Below are positions 28,309 through 38,013 of a stretch of 64,000 nt of DNA, piece after piece. The notes below the pieces were generated by a model. The model had not been told where the DNA came from and did not search any database. It worked only from the letters and a program-made list of their open reading frames with translations. A program made the position numbers and the translations under genes. The stretch's first letter is position 1. Each line of letters begins with the position of its first letter. This DNA comes from Albidovulum aestuarii (GTDB lineage: Bacteria; Pseudomonadota; Alphaproteobacteria; Rhodobacterales; Rhodobacteraceae), in the NCBI RefSeq assembly GCF_029961185.1, contig NZ_JASBQQ010000012.1, forward strand, positions 53,287-117,286, written 5' to 3'.

Positions 28309-29489
28309 ACTTTTCCCCGGTGCTTGACCGTCTGGCAGATCTCGGTGGCGCGAAGTGGGAGGTGCATTTCCATGCCCGCGCCCGCCGATCCGCCGGGCAT
28401 GACATAATCGACCTCACGATCGGCAATCCCGATGTTTCAACCCCCACCGATCTGATCGAGGCGGCCACAGCAGCGATGCGGGCCGGACGGACGGAGTACT
28501 CCAACGGACGCGGCGAAGACACACTGCGCGAGGCGCTTTCGCAACGCTATTCTGAGCGGTCCGGACGGAAAGTGACGCCTGATCAGGTTCTGTGCTTCCC
28601 GGGCACGCAGACCGCGCTTTATGCCGTCATGATGGGGCTTGCCGGGCTGGGCACCGAAGTGCTGGTGGGCGACCCGATGTACGCGACCTATGAAGGCGTC
28701 ATTGCTGCCAGCGGTGCCACCGCCGTGCCGGTGCCGCTCCGCGCCGCGAATGGCTTTCGTATCGCGGTCGACGACATCGCCGCCCGCATCACCGACCGGT
28801 CCCGTGTGATCCTTCTCAACACCCCGCACAATCCGACCGGCGCGGTACTGCGCGCCGAAGATATTGCCGCGATTGGTGAACTCGCAAAGGCCCATGATCT
28901 CTGGATCGTCTCGGACGAGGTCTACGAGGAGCTGATTTTTGACGGCGCCACTTTTCTCTCGCCCTTCGATCAGGCCGATCTGGCAGACCGGACGGTCGTC
29001 GTCTCGTCTATCTCAAAATCCCATGCCGCACCGGGCTTCCGCTCGGGCTGGTGCATCGGATCCGAGGCGTTCTGTAACCGGCTTTTGCCGCTCTCCGAGA
29101 CCATGCTCTTCGGCAACCAGCCCTTCATCGCCGATATGACCGTGCAAGCCATTTCTGCGCCGTCTGAAACCGCAAAGGGAATGCGCGCTCGCTTCGCACG
29201 GCGGGCAGATTACCTCGCCGACCAACTCGGACGGATGACCGGCCTGCGGGTGCACCGGCCCGAGGCAGGCATGTTCGCGTTGATCGAGATCGGTGCAACC
29301 GGGATGAACGACAACGACTATGCCTACAGTCTGCTCGACGCAGGTGTCGCAGTGATGCCCGGCACCGCCTTTGGTCCGACGCTTTCCGGCTGGGTGCGGC
29401 TCGCGCTCACGGTCGATGACGAAACATTCGCAAGAGCGGTGGAGAGGATCGTCGATCACGCGGCGCACAAGGGAAGGAAATCGGCATGA
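28305..29489 (+). CDS. PLP-dependent aminotransferase, AruH-like (arginine:pyruvate)
   Basis: This is a 394-residue class I aminotransferase. The PLP-binding features are NTPHNPTGAVL (Asn), DEVYEELIFDG (Asp, Tyr) and SISKSHAAPGFRSGWCIG with Schiff-base Lys near residue 237. The substrate-carboxylate Arg is probably in SGWVRLALTV near 365. Length equals that of Pseudomonas AruH. Its overlap with the AruI-like decarboxylase gene (ATGA, 29486) is the reason for suggesting arginine:pyruvate transaminase. Generic aspartate/alanine-type aminotransferases share all visible motifs, so the substrate is inferred from context. Confidence 0.85.
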   Translation: MNFSPVLDRLADLGGAKWEVHFHARARRSAGHDIIDLTIGNPDVSTPTDLIEAATAAMRAGRTEYSNGRGEDTLREALSQRYSERSGRKVTPDQVLCFPGTQTALYAVMMGLAGLGTEVLVGDPMYATYEGVIAASGATAVPVPLRAANGFRIAVDDIAARITDRSRVILLNTPHNPTGAVLRAEDIAAIGELAKAHDLWIVSDEVYEELIFDGATFLSPFDQADLADRTVVVSSISKSHAAPGFRSGWCIGSEAFCNRLLPLSETMLFGNQPFIADMTVQAISAPSETAKGMRARFARRADYLADQLGRMTGLRVHRPEAGMFALIEIGATGMNDNDYAYSLLDAGVAVMPGTAFGPTLSGWVRLALTVDDETFARAVERIVDHAAHKGRKSA

Positions 29490-31066
29490 CGACCGTCGGA
29501 GAAGCGCTCGTCAAGGCGCTGGAAGCTCAGGGTGTCGATACCGTCTTTGGCATTCCGGGCGTGCATACGGTCGAGCTTTACCGCGGGCTTGCCGGATCGG
29601 GCATCCGCCATGTGACGCCGCGCCATGAACAGGGGGCGGGGTTCATGGCAGATGGGTATGCACGGGTCAGCGGCCGCCCGGGCGTGGCGTTCGTCATCAC
29701 CGGGCCGGGGCTCATGAACACGATCACGCCGATGGCGCAGGCCCGGGCCGACAGCATTCCGATGCTCGTCATCTCCGGCGTGAACCGGCGCGACACGCTT
29801 GGCAAAGGTCTGGGCCATCTTCACGAAATGCCCGATCAGCTTGGCGTTGCTTCGCTGGTGGCATTGTCGGCCGAGCGGGTGACTACGGCAGCAGACCTCG
29901 CGCCGGTCCTCGACCGTGTATGGAGCGGCTTCTCGTCCGAACGCCCCGGGCCGCGCCAGATTGAAGTGCCGCTGGACGTGATGCCGCTTGACGCGTCGCC
30001 GGTTGCACCCTCGCCAGAGAAGGCGTCCGATTTTCCCCGGGCCGCTGACATTGCCCGCGCCGCCGCGATGCTCGCCGATGCGACCGCCCCGCTGATCCTT
30101 GCCGGTGGCGGCGCACGGTTTGGCGACACGGCGCTCAGGGCGCTGGCCAACCGGATCGACGCGCCGGTCGTTCAGACTGTGAATGCGCGCGGTCTCATGC
30201 ACGGTGATCCGCTTTCGGTTCCCGCAAGCCCCAGTCTTGAAGCCGTCCGGCGTCTGATCGAGCAGGCGGACGTTGTTCTGGCGGTAGGCACCGAATTCGG
30301 CCCGACTGACTACGACATGTACGGCCGGGGCGGGGCGCCTTGGCCCAAACAGCTTATCCGGATCGAGATAGACACCGAACAGATGGCGCGACACCCGGTC
30401 GATCTGCCACTTTGCGGCAGATCTGGACCGCTTCTGGACGCGTTGCTTTCGCTGCTACCCGCTGCTGAGGCTTGCAAAAACGGGGCGACCCGGGCGGAGG
30501 CGACGCGCAAGGCCGCCCGCGCCGAACTCGACCCTGCGATGACCGCCCAACTGGAACTACTCGAAGCGCTTCGCGATGCCGTTCCCGGGGCGATCATGGT
30601 CGGGGATTCAACGCAAGTCATCTATGCGGGGAACCTTTACTATGATCATGACCGACCCGCCGGCTGGTTCAACGCCGCAACCGGCTACGGCGCGCTCGGC
30701 TTTTCCATACCCGCAGCGATCGGCGCGTGTTTCGCCTGCCCCGATGCCCACGTCCTGTGTCTCTGCGGCGATGGCGGGGCGCAGTTCACCCTGCCGGAAC
30801 TGATGACAGCGGTGGATGAAAACCTGCCGATCCGGTTCCTCATCTGGAACAACCACGCCTATGGCGAAATCGCCAGTTCGATGGAGGCTGCCGGTATCGA
30901 GGTCGTGGGTTGTCACCCGACACCGCCGGATTTCGAGCACATCGCCCGCGCCTGTGGTATGCCGTTCCGAAGGGTGGCCATGAAGCCCGGGGAAGTCGTC
31001 GGCGCTTTGCGGGACCTGCAAGCGATAGCCGGACCGGCGATGATTGAAATCACCATGCCGAGTTGA
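29486..31066 (+). CDS. aruI: ThDP-dependent decarboxylase, AruI-like (2-ketoarginine)
   Basis: This is a 526-residue thiamine diphosphate enzyme of the acetolactate-synthase type. The N-terminal domain has the catalytic Glu in TPRHEQGAGFMADGYAR near residue 50. The middle domain spans about 190-320. The C-terminal ThDP/Mg motif is CGDGGAQFTLPELMTAVDEN to LIWNNHAYGE, near residues 430-460. It lacks a partner small subunit gene, against a biosynthetic acetolactate synthase. Sequence pattern and pairing with an AruH-like aminotransferase fit 5-guanidino-2-oxopentanoate decarboxylase, which makes 4-guanidinobutyraldehyde in arginine catabolism. Specificity is inferred. Confidence 0.82.
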   Translation: MTTVGEALVKALEAQGVDTVFGIPGVHTVELYRGLAGSGIRHVTPRHEQGAGFMADGYARVSGRPGVAFVITGPGLMNTITPMAQARADSIPMLVISGVNRRDTLGKGLGHLHEMPDQLGVASLVALSAERVTTAADLAPVLDRVWSGFSSERPGPRQIEVPLDVMPLDASPVAPSPEKASDFPRAADIARAAAMLADATAPLILAGGGARFGDTALRALANRIDAPVVQTVNARGLMHGDPLSVPASPSLEAVRRLIEQADVVLAVGTEFGPTDYDMYGRGGAPWPKQLIRIEIDTEQMARHPVDLPLCGRSGPLLDALLSLLPAAEACKNGATRAEATRKAARAELDPAMTAQLELLEALRDAVPGAIMVGDSTQVIYAGNLYYDHDRPAGWFNAATGYGALGFSIPAAIGACFACPDAHVLCLCGDGGAQFTLPELMTAVDENLPIRFLIWNNHAYGEIASSMEAAGIEVVGCHPTPPDFEHIARACGMPFRRVAMKPGEVVGALRDLQAIAGPAMIEITMPS

Positions 31067-31073
31067 TGACAGG

Positions 31074-31105
31074 CCGACGAAATTTCAAAAGTCGTCGGAT
31101 TTTTC
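31074..31105 (+). terminator. Intrinsic terminator of the aru-like operon
   Basis: A 7-base stem (ccgacga / tcgtcgg) is followed by atttttc on the plus strand, starting 8 bases after the aruI stop. It partly overlaps a second hairpin at 31097-31119. Confidence 0.7.
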
Positions 31106-31119
31106 TTGAAGAAAAATCC
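31097..31119. repeat. Perfect palindromic element ggatttttc-ttgaa-gaaaaatcc
   Basis: A 9-base perfect inverted repeat with a 5-base loop lies between convergent aruI and the LOG gene. From memory, very similar ggatttttcttgaagaaaaa motifs recur at gene ends in Rhodobacterales. It can serve as a terminator for both strands. Confidence 0.6.
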
Positions 31120-31128
31120 TGCCCCAGA

Positions 31129-31950
31129 TCAACAGCCGTGATCCCAGTCGCCGATGATCTTCACCGCCTCCTCGGCGGTTTCGACATACTGGAAAAGATT
31201 AAGATCCTCGGCCGAAATCGTGCCCGCCTCGGCCAGCACCTCCCAATTGATGATCTTTTCCCAGAATGATCGGCCGAAAAGCAGGAACGGCACGCGACGC
31301 ATGCGACCGGTCTGGATCAGGGTCAGGCTCTCGAACATCTCGTCAAGCGTGCCAAACCCGCCCGGAAAGATGCATACCGCCTTGGCTCGCATCAGGAAAT
31401 GCATCTTGCGGATCGCGAAATAGTGGAAGTTGAAGCAGAGATCGGGCGTCACATATTCGTTCGGCGCCTGCTCATGCGGCAGCACGATATTCAGCCCGAT
31501 GGAGCTGCCGCCGGCATCCGACGCCCCCCGGTTGCCCGCCTCCATGACGCCAGGCCCGCCTCCGGTGACGATCACATCCTCGCGCCCGTAGCTTTCCATG
31601 CTGCGTTCGGTCATCAGCCGGGCGAACTTGCGCGCTTCATCGTAGAAGGATGACAGCTCGGCGAGCGTCTTTGTCCGCGCCGTGTCCTTTTTGGCAGGCT
31701 CGGGAATGCGCGCGCCGCCGAACATCACGATGGTCGACTCGATCCCACGCTCATCGAGGATCATCTGCGGCTTCAGAAGCTCCAGCTGCAGCCGGACGGG
31801 GCGCAGTTCTTCCCGGCACATGAAATCGCTGTCGGTGAAGGCCAGCCGGTAGGCCGGTGCACGGGTCTGGGCTGTGTCGGGGATACGGTGGGCTGCCGCG
31901 ACATCCTGCTGGCTGTCGCGGAACGGATGGTTGCGACCGTCGTCTTTCAT
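31129..31950 (-). CDS. LOG family protein (cytokinin riboside 5'-monophosphate phosphoribohydrolase-like)
   Basis: This is a 273-residue Rossmann-like protein. ATG 31950 (MKDDGRNHPFRD) is chosen because the upstream extension is non-homologous filler. LOG signatures are MFGGARIPEP, TGGGPGVMEAGNRGASDAGG (near 145) and FPGGFGTLDEMFESLTLIQT (near 205), the PGGxGTxxE motif that binds the nucleotide. The N-terminal 85 residues are an extension common in proteobacterial long LOG proteins. The family cleaves nucleoside 5'-monophosphates to base and ribose 5-phosphate. It is divergent from dapD. Confidence 0.88.
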   Translation of the reverse strand: MKDDGRNHPFRDSQQDVAAAHRIPDTAQTRAPAYRLAFTDSDFMCREELRPVRLQLELLKPQMILDERGIESTIVMFGGARIPEPAKKDTARTKTLAELSSFYDEARKFARLMTERSMESYGREDVIVTGGGPGVMEAGNRGASDAGGSSIGLNIVLPHEQAPNEYVTPDLCFNFHYFAIRKMHFLMRAKAVCIFPGGFGTLDEMFESLTLIQTGRMRRVPFLLFGRSFWEKIINWEVLAEAGTISAEDLNLFQYVETAEEAVKIIGDWDHGC

Positions 31951-32118
31951 GCGCGTCCTCTCGGGTCCTGTTTGGTCCAGACCTAGACGGTTTGTCCTTG
32001 GCTTGCCAGCATGGCTGATCAGGATGGCGCAACTGTGACGCGCATGGTCGCATTGCCTATGCGTCACCCACGTCCTATAGGGCATCGTCACGCGACGCCA
32101 GAATCCGGGGGAAACGCC

Positions 32119-32938
<820 letters not shown>

Positions 32939-32946
<8 letters not shown>

Positions 32947-33286
32947 TACCGACAAACAGGCCAAATCCAAGCGCCCGCAGCAGGTTTTTACGCTTGTCGT
33001 TGAGGTTGGCCGCAAGTCCGGCGACGGGCTGCCCAAGGGCGCGACCGGGGCGGCGCTGATGATCTATGCCAGCGGTGTCGATGAGGATGAAGCTGTGCGC
33101 GAGACGGTGGCGATTCTGAAGCAGGCCGACATGGCGCCTCTCGACGTCACCGGATACGGCACGGCCGACGAACGCATCGCACAGGGCCATGAGATCGAAG
33201 ATGACGAACGCGAACTGATGGACCGTGCCTTAGCCGAAAACTCGGTGATCGTGGCGCAGGTAACGCCGTTTTTCGACAAGACCTGA
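32939..33286 (+). CDS. Small conserved hypothetical protein downstream of dapD
   Basis: This is a 115-residue soluble protein starting at GTG 32939, which overlaps the dapD stop by 8 bases. It has a beta-alpha sandwich-like pattern: [53 protein letters not shown] and [16 protein letters not shown]. The pattern is recognisable as a conserved alphaproteobacterial protein of unknown function. Coupling to dapD suggests co-expression, but no role in lysine synthesis is shown. Confidence 0.75.
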
Positions 33287-33356
33287 GTGCACGCCCCCTT
33301 GGCCTTTTGACGTCACGCGCTCATATAGGGGGCGACACGGAATAACGGGGGCAGAC

Positions 33357-34265
33357 ATGCTCGAATTCGGCCAGAAGCAGAATACCGCACCGGCGGGCGA
33401 TCTGATCCGCGACGTTACCGAGGCGGAATTTATGAAAGAGGTGATCGAGGCGAGCGCCGAAGTGCCCGTCATCGTGGATTTCTGGGCGCCGTGGTGCGGC
33501 CCCTGCAAGACGCTTGGTCCCGCGTTGGAAGCGGCTGTGACAGCGGCCAAGGGCAAGGTCCGCATGGCCAAGGTCAATGTGGATGAAAACCAGATGATCG
33601 CGGCGCAGTTGCGCATCCAGTCGATCCCGACCGTCTACGCCTTCTGGCAGGGCAAGCCCGTCGACGGCTTTCAGGGCGCTGTCGCCGGGTCTGAGATCAA
33701 GGCTTTTGTCGACAAGCTTGCCGGTCTGGCGGGCGATGGCGGTCTGGGTGAGGCGCTGGAGGCGGCCGAGGCGATGCTGGCCGAGGGTGCCGCGGTCGAC
33801 GCTGCAGAAACCTTCGCCGCCATCCTAGGCGAGGAGCCGGAGAATGCCGCCGCCTATGGCGGTCTGATCCGGGCGCATCTGGCGATGGGCAACGAGGAAC
33901 AGGCCGAGGGGCTGATCAACTCGGCCCCCGCTGCTATTTCTCAATCTGCGGAAGTGGAAGCTGGGCGCGCCCAGCTTGCGCTTCTGAAACAGGCGGCGAA
34001 TGCGGGGCCGGTGGCCGAACTTCTGGATCGCGTCCTGTCGCATCCCGATGACCATCAGGCCCGGTTCGACCTCGCGCAGGCGCTGCATGCGGCGGGCAAG
34101 GTTGAAGGTGCGGTCGAGGAATTGCTGGAACTGTTTCGCCGCGACCGCGAATGGAACGACGGTGCGGCGAAGGCCCAGCTCTTCACCATTTTCGAGGCCC
34201 TGAAACCCACCGATCCCATTGTCCTCAAAGGGCGGCGCAAGCTCTCGTCTATGATCTTTGCGTGA
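33357..34265 (+). CDS. cnoX: Thioredoxin-TPR chaperedoxin, CnoX/YbbN family
   Basis: This is a 302-residue protein. The thioredoxin domain (residues about 20-125) has active site WAPWCGPCKTLGP and cis-Pro in IQSIPTVYAF. TPR-like helices fill residues 130-300 (AAETFAAILGEEPENAAAYG, RFDLAQALHAAGKVEGAVEE). CnoX protects unfolding proteins under oxidative stress and passes them to chaperones. Both CxxC cysteines are kept, unlike E. coli CnoX, so redox activity is likely, as in Caulobacter. It heads a run with the LON-domain and Trm112 genes. Confidence 0.92.
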   Translation: MLEFGQKQNTAPAGDLIRDVTEAEFMKEVIEASAEVPVIVDFWAPWCGPCKTLGPALEAAVTAAKGKVRMAKVNVDENQMIAAQLRIQSIPTVYAFWQGKPVDGFQGAVAGSEIKAFVDKLAGLAGDGGLGEALEAAEAMLAEGAAVDAAETFAAILGEEPENAAAYGGLIRAHLAMGNEEQAEGLINSAPAAISQSAEVEAGRAQLALLKQAANAGPVAELLDRVLSHPDDHQARFDLAQALHAAGKVEGAVEELLELFRRDREWNDGAAKAQLFTIFEALKPTDPIVLKGRRKLSSMIFA

Positions 34266-34291
34266 CGCCCGTGACCCGTTAGGATCGGGCC

Positions 34292-34930
34292 ATGAAGCTG
34301 CACGGCGACCTGCCGGATAAGATCCCGCTTTTCCCCCTTCCGGGGGCACTTCTCCTGCCGCGTGCTCGCCTTCCCTTGCAGATCTTCGAGCCCCGCTATC
34401 TTGCGATGTTGGACGAGGTGCTGAAGACCCAGCACCGGCTCATCGGCATGATCCAACCGCGGCCCGGCCCGCAAGGTCAGCCCCGCCTTGCCGCGATTGG
34501 CTGCGCCGGTCGGGTGACGGCCTTTTCCGAGACCGACGACGGCCGCTACATGATCACCCTGACCGGCATCTCCCGCTATCGGCTGAAGCGCGAGATTTCA
34601 GGCTTCGCGCCGTTTCTGTCGGGCGAGGTCGAGTGGGACGAGTTCAACCGCGATCAGGGGCCGAGCGAGCACGATCCGGGTTTTGCCCGCCCGTCCTTCG
34701 TGGCGCTTCTCAGGCGATACTTTGAGGCCGAGCAGCTTTCGACTGACTGGGACAGTCTGAAGGAGGCAGAGGATGAGCTTCTGATCAACTCGCTCGCGAT
34801 GCTCTGCCCGTTTGAACCAGAGGACAAGCAGGCGCTGCTTGAAGCCCCCTCGCTCAGAGACCGCAGGGAGACCTTGGTCACGTTGATGGAATACGCTCTG
34901 CGGGGCGGTGGCGAGGAGATCGTGCAATGA
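34292..34930 (+). CDS. LON peptidase substrate-binding domain protein
   Basis: This 212-residue protein consists only of the Lon N-terminal (LAN) domain. The N-terminus [20 protein letters not shown] and [20 protein letters not shown] are diagnostic, followed by [20 protein letters not shown] and [11 protein letters not shown]-terminal helical part covers residues 130-205. No ATPase or protease domain is present. Such stand-alone proteins are common in alphaproteobacteria and have an unknown role, perhaps substrate recognition. The stop overlaps the next start by 4 bases. Confidence 0.9.
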   Translation: MKLHGDLPDKIPLFPLPGALLLPRARLPLQIFEPRYLAMLDEVLKTQHRLIGMIQPRPGPQGQPRLAAIGCAGRVTAFSETDDGRYMITLTGISRYRLKREISGFAPFLSGEVEWDEFNRDQGPSEHDPGFARPSFVALLRRYFEAEQLSTDWDSLKEAEDELLINSLAMLCPFEPEDKQALLEAPSLRDRRETLVTLMEYALRGGGEEIVQ

Positions 34931-35112
34931 ATGATGAAAACAGGTTCGACCGGCGGATGCTGGAAGCATTGGTGTGCCCCCTGACACAATCGCCCCTCAG
35001 CTATGACGTCGAGGCGCAGGAACTGATCTCTAAACCCGCCCGGCTCGCGTTTCCGATCCGGGGCGGTATTCCGATCATGCTGGTCAGCGAGGCGCGCCAG
35101 CTTGACGCCTGA
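34927..35112 (+). CDS. Trm112/YcaR family small protein
   Basis: This is a 61-residue protein with the family core [17 protein letters not shown] and [13 protein letters not shown]. Canonical Trm112 has CPxC and a second Cys pair for zinc. Here only one Cys remains (CPLT), so zinc is probably not bound. This reduced form is usual in alphaproteobacteria. Trm112 activates methyltransferases for tRNA, rRNA and release factors; partners here are not known. It overlaps the LON-domain gene by 4 bases. Confidence 0.88.
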   Translation: MNDENRFDRRMLEALVCPLTQSPLSYDVEAQELISKPARLAFPIRGGIPIMLVSEARQLDA

Positions 35113-35205
35113 CGGTATAGGCCCATCAGCCTGCAGTTGGGCATTGCCCGCCGCAGCGACTCCATCACGCATGGACAATCGTGCAGCCCCGGGGATAGTT
35201 GGGCC

Positions 35206-36432
35206 ATGACCTATGACACGGACATCATCATCACCGGCGGCGGGCTGAACGGTCCTGCCTTGGGCCTCGCCCTGGCGCAGGCGGGGCTCTCCGTCACTGT
35301 GATCGACGCCCAGCCGGCCCGCGCCCGGGCCAATGCGAATTTCGACGGGCGGGCCTATGCGCTTGCGATTGCGTCGAAACGGCTCCTGACCGCGATCGGT
35401 GTCTGGAACCGCGTTGCGGGCGATGCCCAGCCGATGATGGAAATCAAGACGACGGATGGGCGGCCGGGGGAAGGCCCGGCCCCGTTCTTCCTGCACTTTG
35501 AGGCGGGAGAGATCGAGGACAGCCCGATGGGCTTCATGGTCGAGGACCGGCACCTTTATGCGGCCTTTCTGGCCGCGATGGAGGCCGAACCGAACCTGAC
35601 CCACCTGTCCGCGACCACCGTCGTGGCTCAGGAAGCGGGAGCGGCGGGCATCAGCGTAACCTTGTCAGACGCGCGGACCCTAAAGGGTCGCGTTCTTCTG
35701 GGCTGCGACGGACGAAGTTCGGGCTCCGCAGAGCGGGCCGGGATCACGCGAACCGGCTGGGGCTATGGCCAGACCGCGCTGGTCTGCGCCGTCGCGCATG
35801 ACCGTCCGCATAACGGAATCGCCCATCAGTTCTTCATGCCTTCCGGACCGCTGGCGATCCTGCCGCTCAAGGGCAGCCGTTCCTCCATCGTCTGGAGCGA
35901 GACCGAAGCGACGGCGCAGGCGATTGCCGCGCTGGGTGATGAAGAATTTCTGGAAGTGCTGCGCCCCCGGTTCGGCGATTTCCTCGGCAAGGTGGAACTG
36001 GCGGGCGGGCGGTTCACCTATCCGCTGAACTTGACCCTCGCCAATTCCTATACGGCTGACCGCGTTGCTCTTGTCGGGGACGCGGCGCATGGGGTGCATC
36101 CGATCGCAGGGCAGGGCTTGAATCTCGGCTTCCGCGATGTCGGAGCATTGGCGGAAGTTCTGGTCGACGCCCACAGACGCGGCGAGGATATCGGTGCGTC
36201 CGATGTATTGGACCGATACCAGACATGGCGACGCTTCGATTCAACCACGCTGGCCTTGGGCATGGACGGCGTGAACCGGCTCTTTTCAAACGACAACCCG
36301 GTTCTGCGGGCAGCGCGGGACATCGGAATGGGGGTTGTCGGTGCCATGCCGGGCCTGCGCCGCGCCTTTATCCGGCAGGCCGCCGGGATAGCGGGAAAAC
36401 CACCGAAACTCTTGCGGGGACAGGTGCTTTAG
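35206..36432 (+). CDS. FAD-dependent ubiquinone biosynthesis hydroxylase (UbiH/UbiF/Coq6 family)
   Basis: This is a 408-residue flavin monooxygenase. ATG 35206 is chosen because the dinucleotide-binding motif DIIITGGGLNGPALGLALAQ follows directly. Other motifs are FDGRAYALAIASKRLL, the DG motif VLLGCDGRSSGSAERAG and the second FAD motif RVALVGDAAHGVHPIAGQGL followed by NLGFRDVGALAEVL. The family hydroxylates the ring of ubiquinone precursors. Which carbon is hydroxylated (UbiH, UbiF, UbiI or UbiL) cannot be told from the sequence alone. Confidence 0.9.
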   Translation: MTYDTDIIITGGGLNGPALGLALAQAGLSVTVIDAQPARARANANFDGRAYALAIASKRLLTAIGVWNRVAGDAQPMMEIKTTDGRPGEGPAPFFLHFEAGEIEDSPMGFMVEDRHLYAAFLAAMEAEPNLTHLSATTVVAQEAGAAGISVTLSDARTLKGRVLLGCDGRSSGSAERAGITRTGWGYGQTALVCAVAHDRPHNGIAHQFFMPSGPLAILPLKGSRSSIVWSETEATAQAIAALGDEEFLEVLRPRFGDFLGKVELAGGRFTYPLNLTLANSYTADRVALVGDAAHGVHPIAGQGLNLGFRDVGALAEVLVDAHRRGEDIGASDVLDRYQTWRRFDSTTLALGMDGVNRLFSNDNPVLRAARDIGMGVVGAMPGLRRAFIRQAAGIAGKPPKLLRGQVL

Positions 36433-36542
36433 AACGGGAAACAGCAGTCCCGAACCCTGCATCCAGCGAACTCATGCGCATCGGTATACGACAGCGTTTC
36501 GGCGTTATGGAATAACAAGCGGCAAGGCCCTAGATAGGCAGC

Positions 36543-37157
36543 ATGATGAAACAGCTTCGCCATATCCTCGCCCCGCTGGCGCTTGTCCTGAGTGTCAGCC
36601 CGGCCCTTGCCGAAAAACTCCCGCTCAGCGCGATTTCGGCCTATTTCAATGGCTTGAAGACGGCCGAAACCGACTTCCAGCAAATCAATTCGGATGGCTC
36701 GACTGCTGCGGGCCGCCTGATCATCTACCGCCCCGGCCGGATGCGGTTCGAATACGGTCCACCCGAACGGACGCTGGTTCTGGCTTCCGGGGGGCAAGTG
36801 GCCATTTTCGACTCCAAGTCAAACCAGCCGCCGGAACAGTATCCGCTGAAGAAAACGCCACTGAACCTGATCCTTGAACGGCGCGTCGATCTGGCGCGGG
36901 CGAAGATGGTGGTGGGGCATGGCGAGGCGAACGGCCTGACGATCGTTACCGCGCAGGACCCGGAACACCCCGAACTCGGCACGATCCAGATGGCTTTCTC
37001 ATCCAATCCCGTGGCTCTGCGGCAGTGGATCGTAACCGACGAGACCGGAAGCCAGACGACGGTGAAACTTGGCGCCATGAAAACCGGCGAAAGTTACCCG
37101 TCGTCGCTGTTCTCCATCAATTCCGAAATCCAGCGGAACAAACCGCGCCGCAATTGA
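36543..37157 (+). CDS. lolA: Outer-membrane lipoprotein carrier protein LolA
   Basis: This is a 204-residue periplasmic protein with a signal peptide (MKQLRHILAPLALVLSVSPA, cleaved at LA-EKLP). Family motifs are LKTAETDFQQINSDGSTAAG, LIIYRPGRMRFEYGPPERTL and LNLILERRVDL. The last part, LRQWIVTDETGSQTTVKLG, matches the LolA C-terminal strand. It takes lipoproteins from LolCDE to the outer membrane. Two ATGs (36543, 36546) are equally likely starts. It converges on the transglycosylase gene, with a strong hairpin between. Confidence 0.93.
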   Translation: MMKQLRHILAPLALVLSVSPALAEKLPLSAISAYFNGLKTAETDFQQINSDGSTAAGRLIIYRPGRMRFEYGPPERTLVLASGGQVAIFDSKSNQPPEQYPLKKTPLNLILERRVDLARAKMVVGHGEANGLTIVTAQDPEHPELGTIQMAFSSNPVALRQWIVTDETGSQTTVKLGAMKTGESYPSSLFSINSEIQRNKPRRN

Positions 37158-37187
37158 CAAGAGGACCAGGCCCGGGATTGGAACCGA

Positions 37188-37226
37188 AACGGCAAGGACG
37201 TGAACCGCAAGGTTCGCGTCCCCGTT
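37188..37226. terminator. Long GNRA-loop hairpin between convergent lolA and transglycosylase genes
   Basis: The inner arms ggacgtgaacc and ggttcgcgtcc pair over 11 bases with one T-G wobble and a gcaa loop. Outer arms aacgg and ccgtt extend the stem across a 3-base bulge. No T tract follows on either strand. It is most likely a transcript-end or stabilising structure. Confidence 0.55.
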
Positions 37227-37251
37227 GACGTCAGGTCGGGGGCCGCAGCGG

Positions 37252-37833
37252 TCAGAGCTTTCCGCAGGCGATGAGCTGGCGCTGATACGTCTCGGCCCGC
37301 TGCCCGACCTCGGCCGCAACGCGCAAGAGCCAGGCCTTCTGCATGTGGCTGCCCCTTGCATAACCGGTCTGGCCTTCATGATAGGCCAGATACTGGCTGG
37401 TGGCGTCCCATTTGGAAATGCCGAGCTTCTGTTCGGACTGATCCATGTACCAGCCCATGAAATCGGTCGCATCGGTGATCTTGTTGCGCCGGGCGCTGTG
37501 GCTGCGTGTTGCGCGCTGATAGTCCTCCCAGGTTCCGTCAAGCGCCTGGCTGTATCCATAGGCCGAGCTTTGCCGCCCCATCGGGATAACGCCGAGAGCA
37601 AATTTGTGCGGCGTCTTGGCGTTACCGATGAATTTGCTTTCCTGATAGATCGTGGCCATCTGCACGTGAACCGGCACGCCCCAGCGCCGCTCGGCTTTTT
37701 GCATCGCCGAAAGATATCGCGGGCGCTGGTCGAGAATGGAACAGGCGTTGTCCAGATTGCGGGGCGCGGAATTCTCTCCTCCGCCGCAGGATACCAACAG
37801 CAATAGGACTCCCATCCGGAGAAATCTGCTCAT
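37252..37833 (-). CDS. Lytic transglycosylase-like (SLT) lipoprotein
   Basis: This is a 193-residue protein. The N-terminus is a lipoprotein signal (MSRFLRMGVLLLLVSCGGGE, Cys16). The lysozyme-like fold shows the catalytic Glu in VQMATIYQESKFIGNAKTP near residue 65. AYGYSQALDGTWEDYQRATR and YLAYHEGQTGYARGSHMQKA match the SLT GYSQ and AYxxG motifs. It would cleave peptidoglycan glycan strands from the outer membrane or periplasm. Spacing is normal for the family, with no extra domains. Confidence 0.87.
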   Translation of the reverse strand: MSRFLRMGVLLLLVSCGGGENSAPRNLDNACSILDQRPRYLSAMQKAERRWGVPVHVQMATIYQESKFIGNAKTPHKFALGVIPMGRQSSAYGYSQALDGTWEDYQRATRSHSARRNKITDATDFMGWYMDQSEQKLGISKWDATSQYLAYHEGQTGYARGSHMQKAWLLRVAAEVGQRAETYQRQLIACGKL

Positions 37834-38013
37834 ACCGCCTCGCTCGATCTTGTTTTGCTTGAGTTTACGGATATTCGGCGGCGATGGAAATCACAAAGCG
37901 CCGAGCAGAATCACTGTGCCCCCAGCGTCCACAGACTGTTTCCGTGATTCGCTGTGCAGAACATGGACCTTTTCCACAGGACGCGTTAATTTATGGACGG
38001 GGGCGAGTGTGTT

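Noticed and set aside
29456..30394. 312-codon minus-strand frame over aruI
   Set aside because: It is antisense to the ThDP-dependent decarboxylase gene, with no homology pattern of its own.
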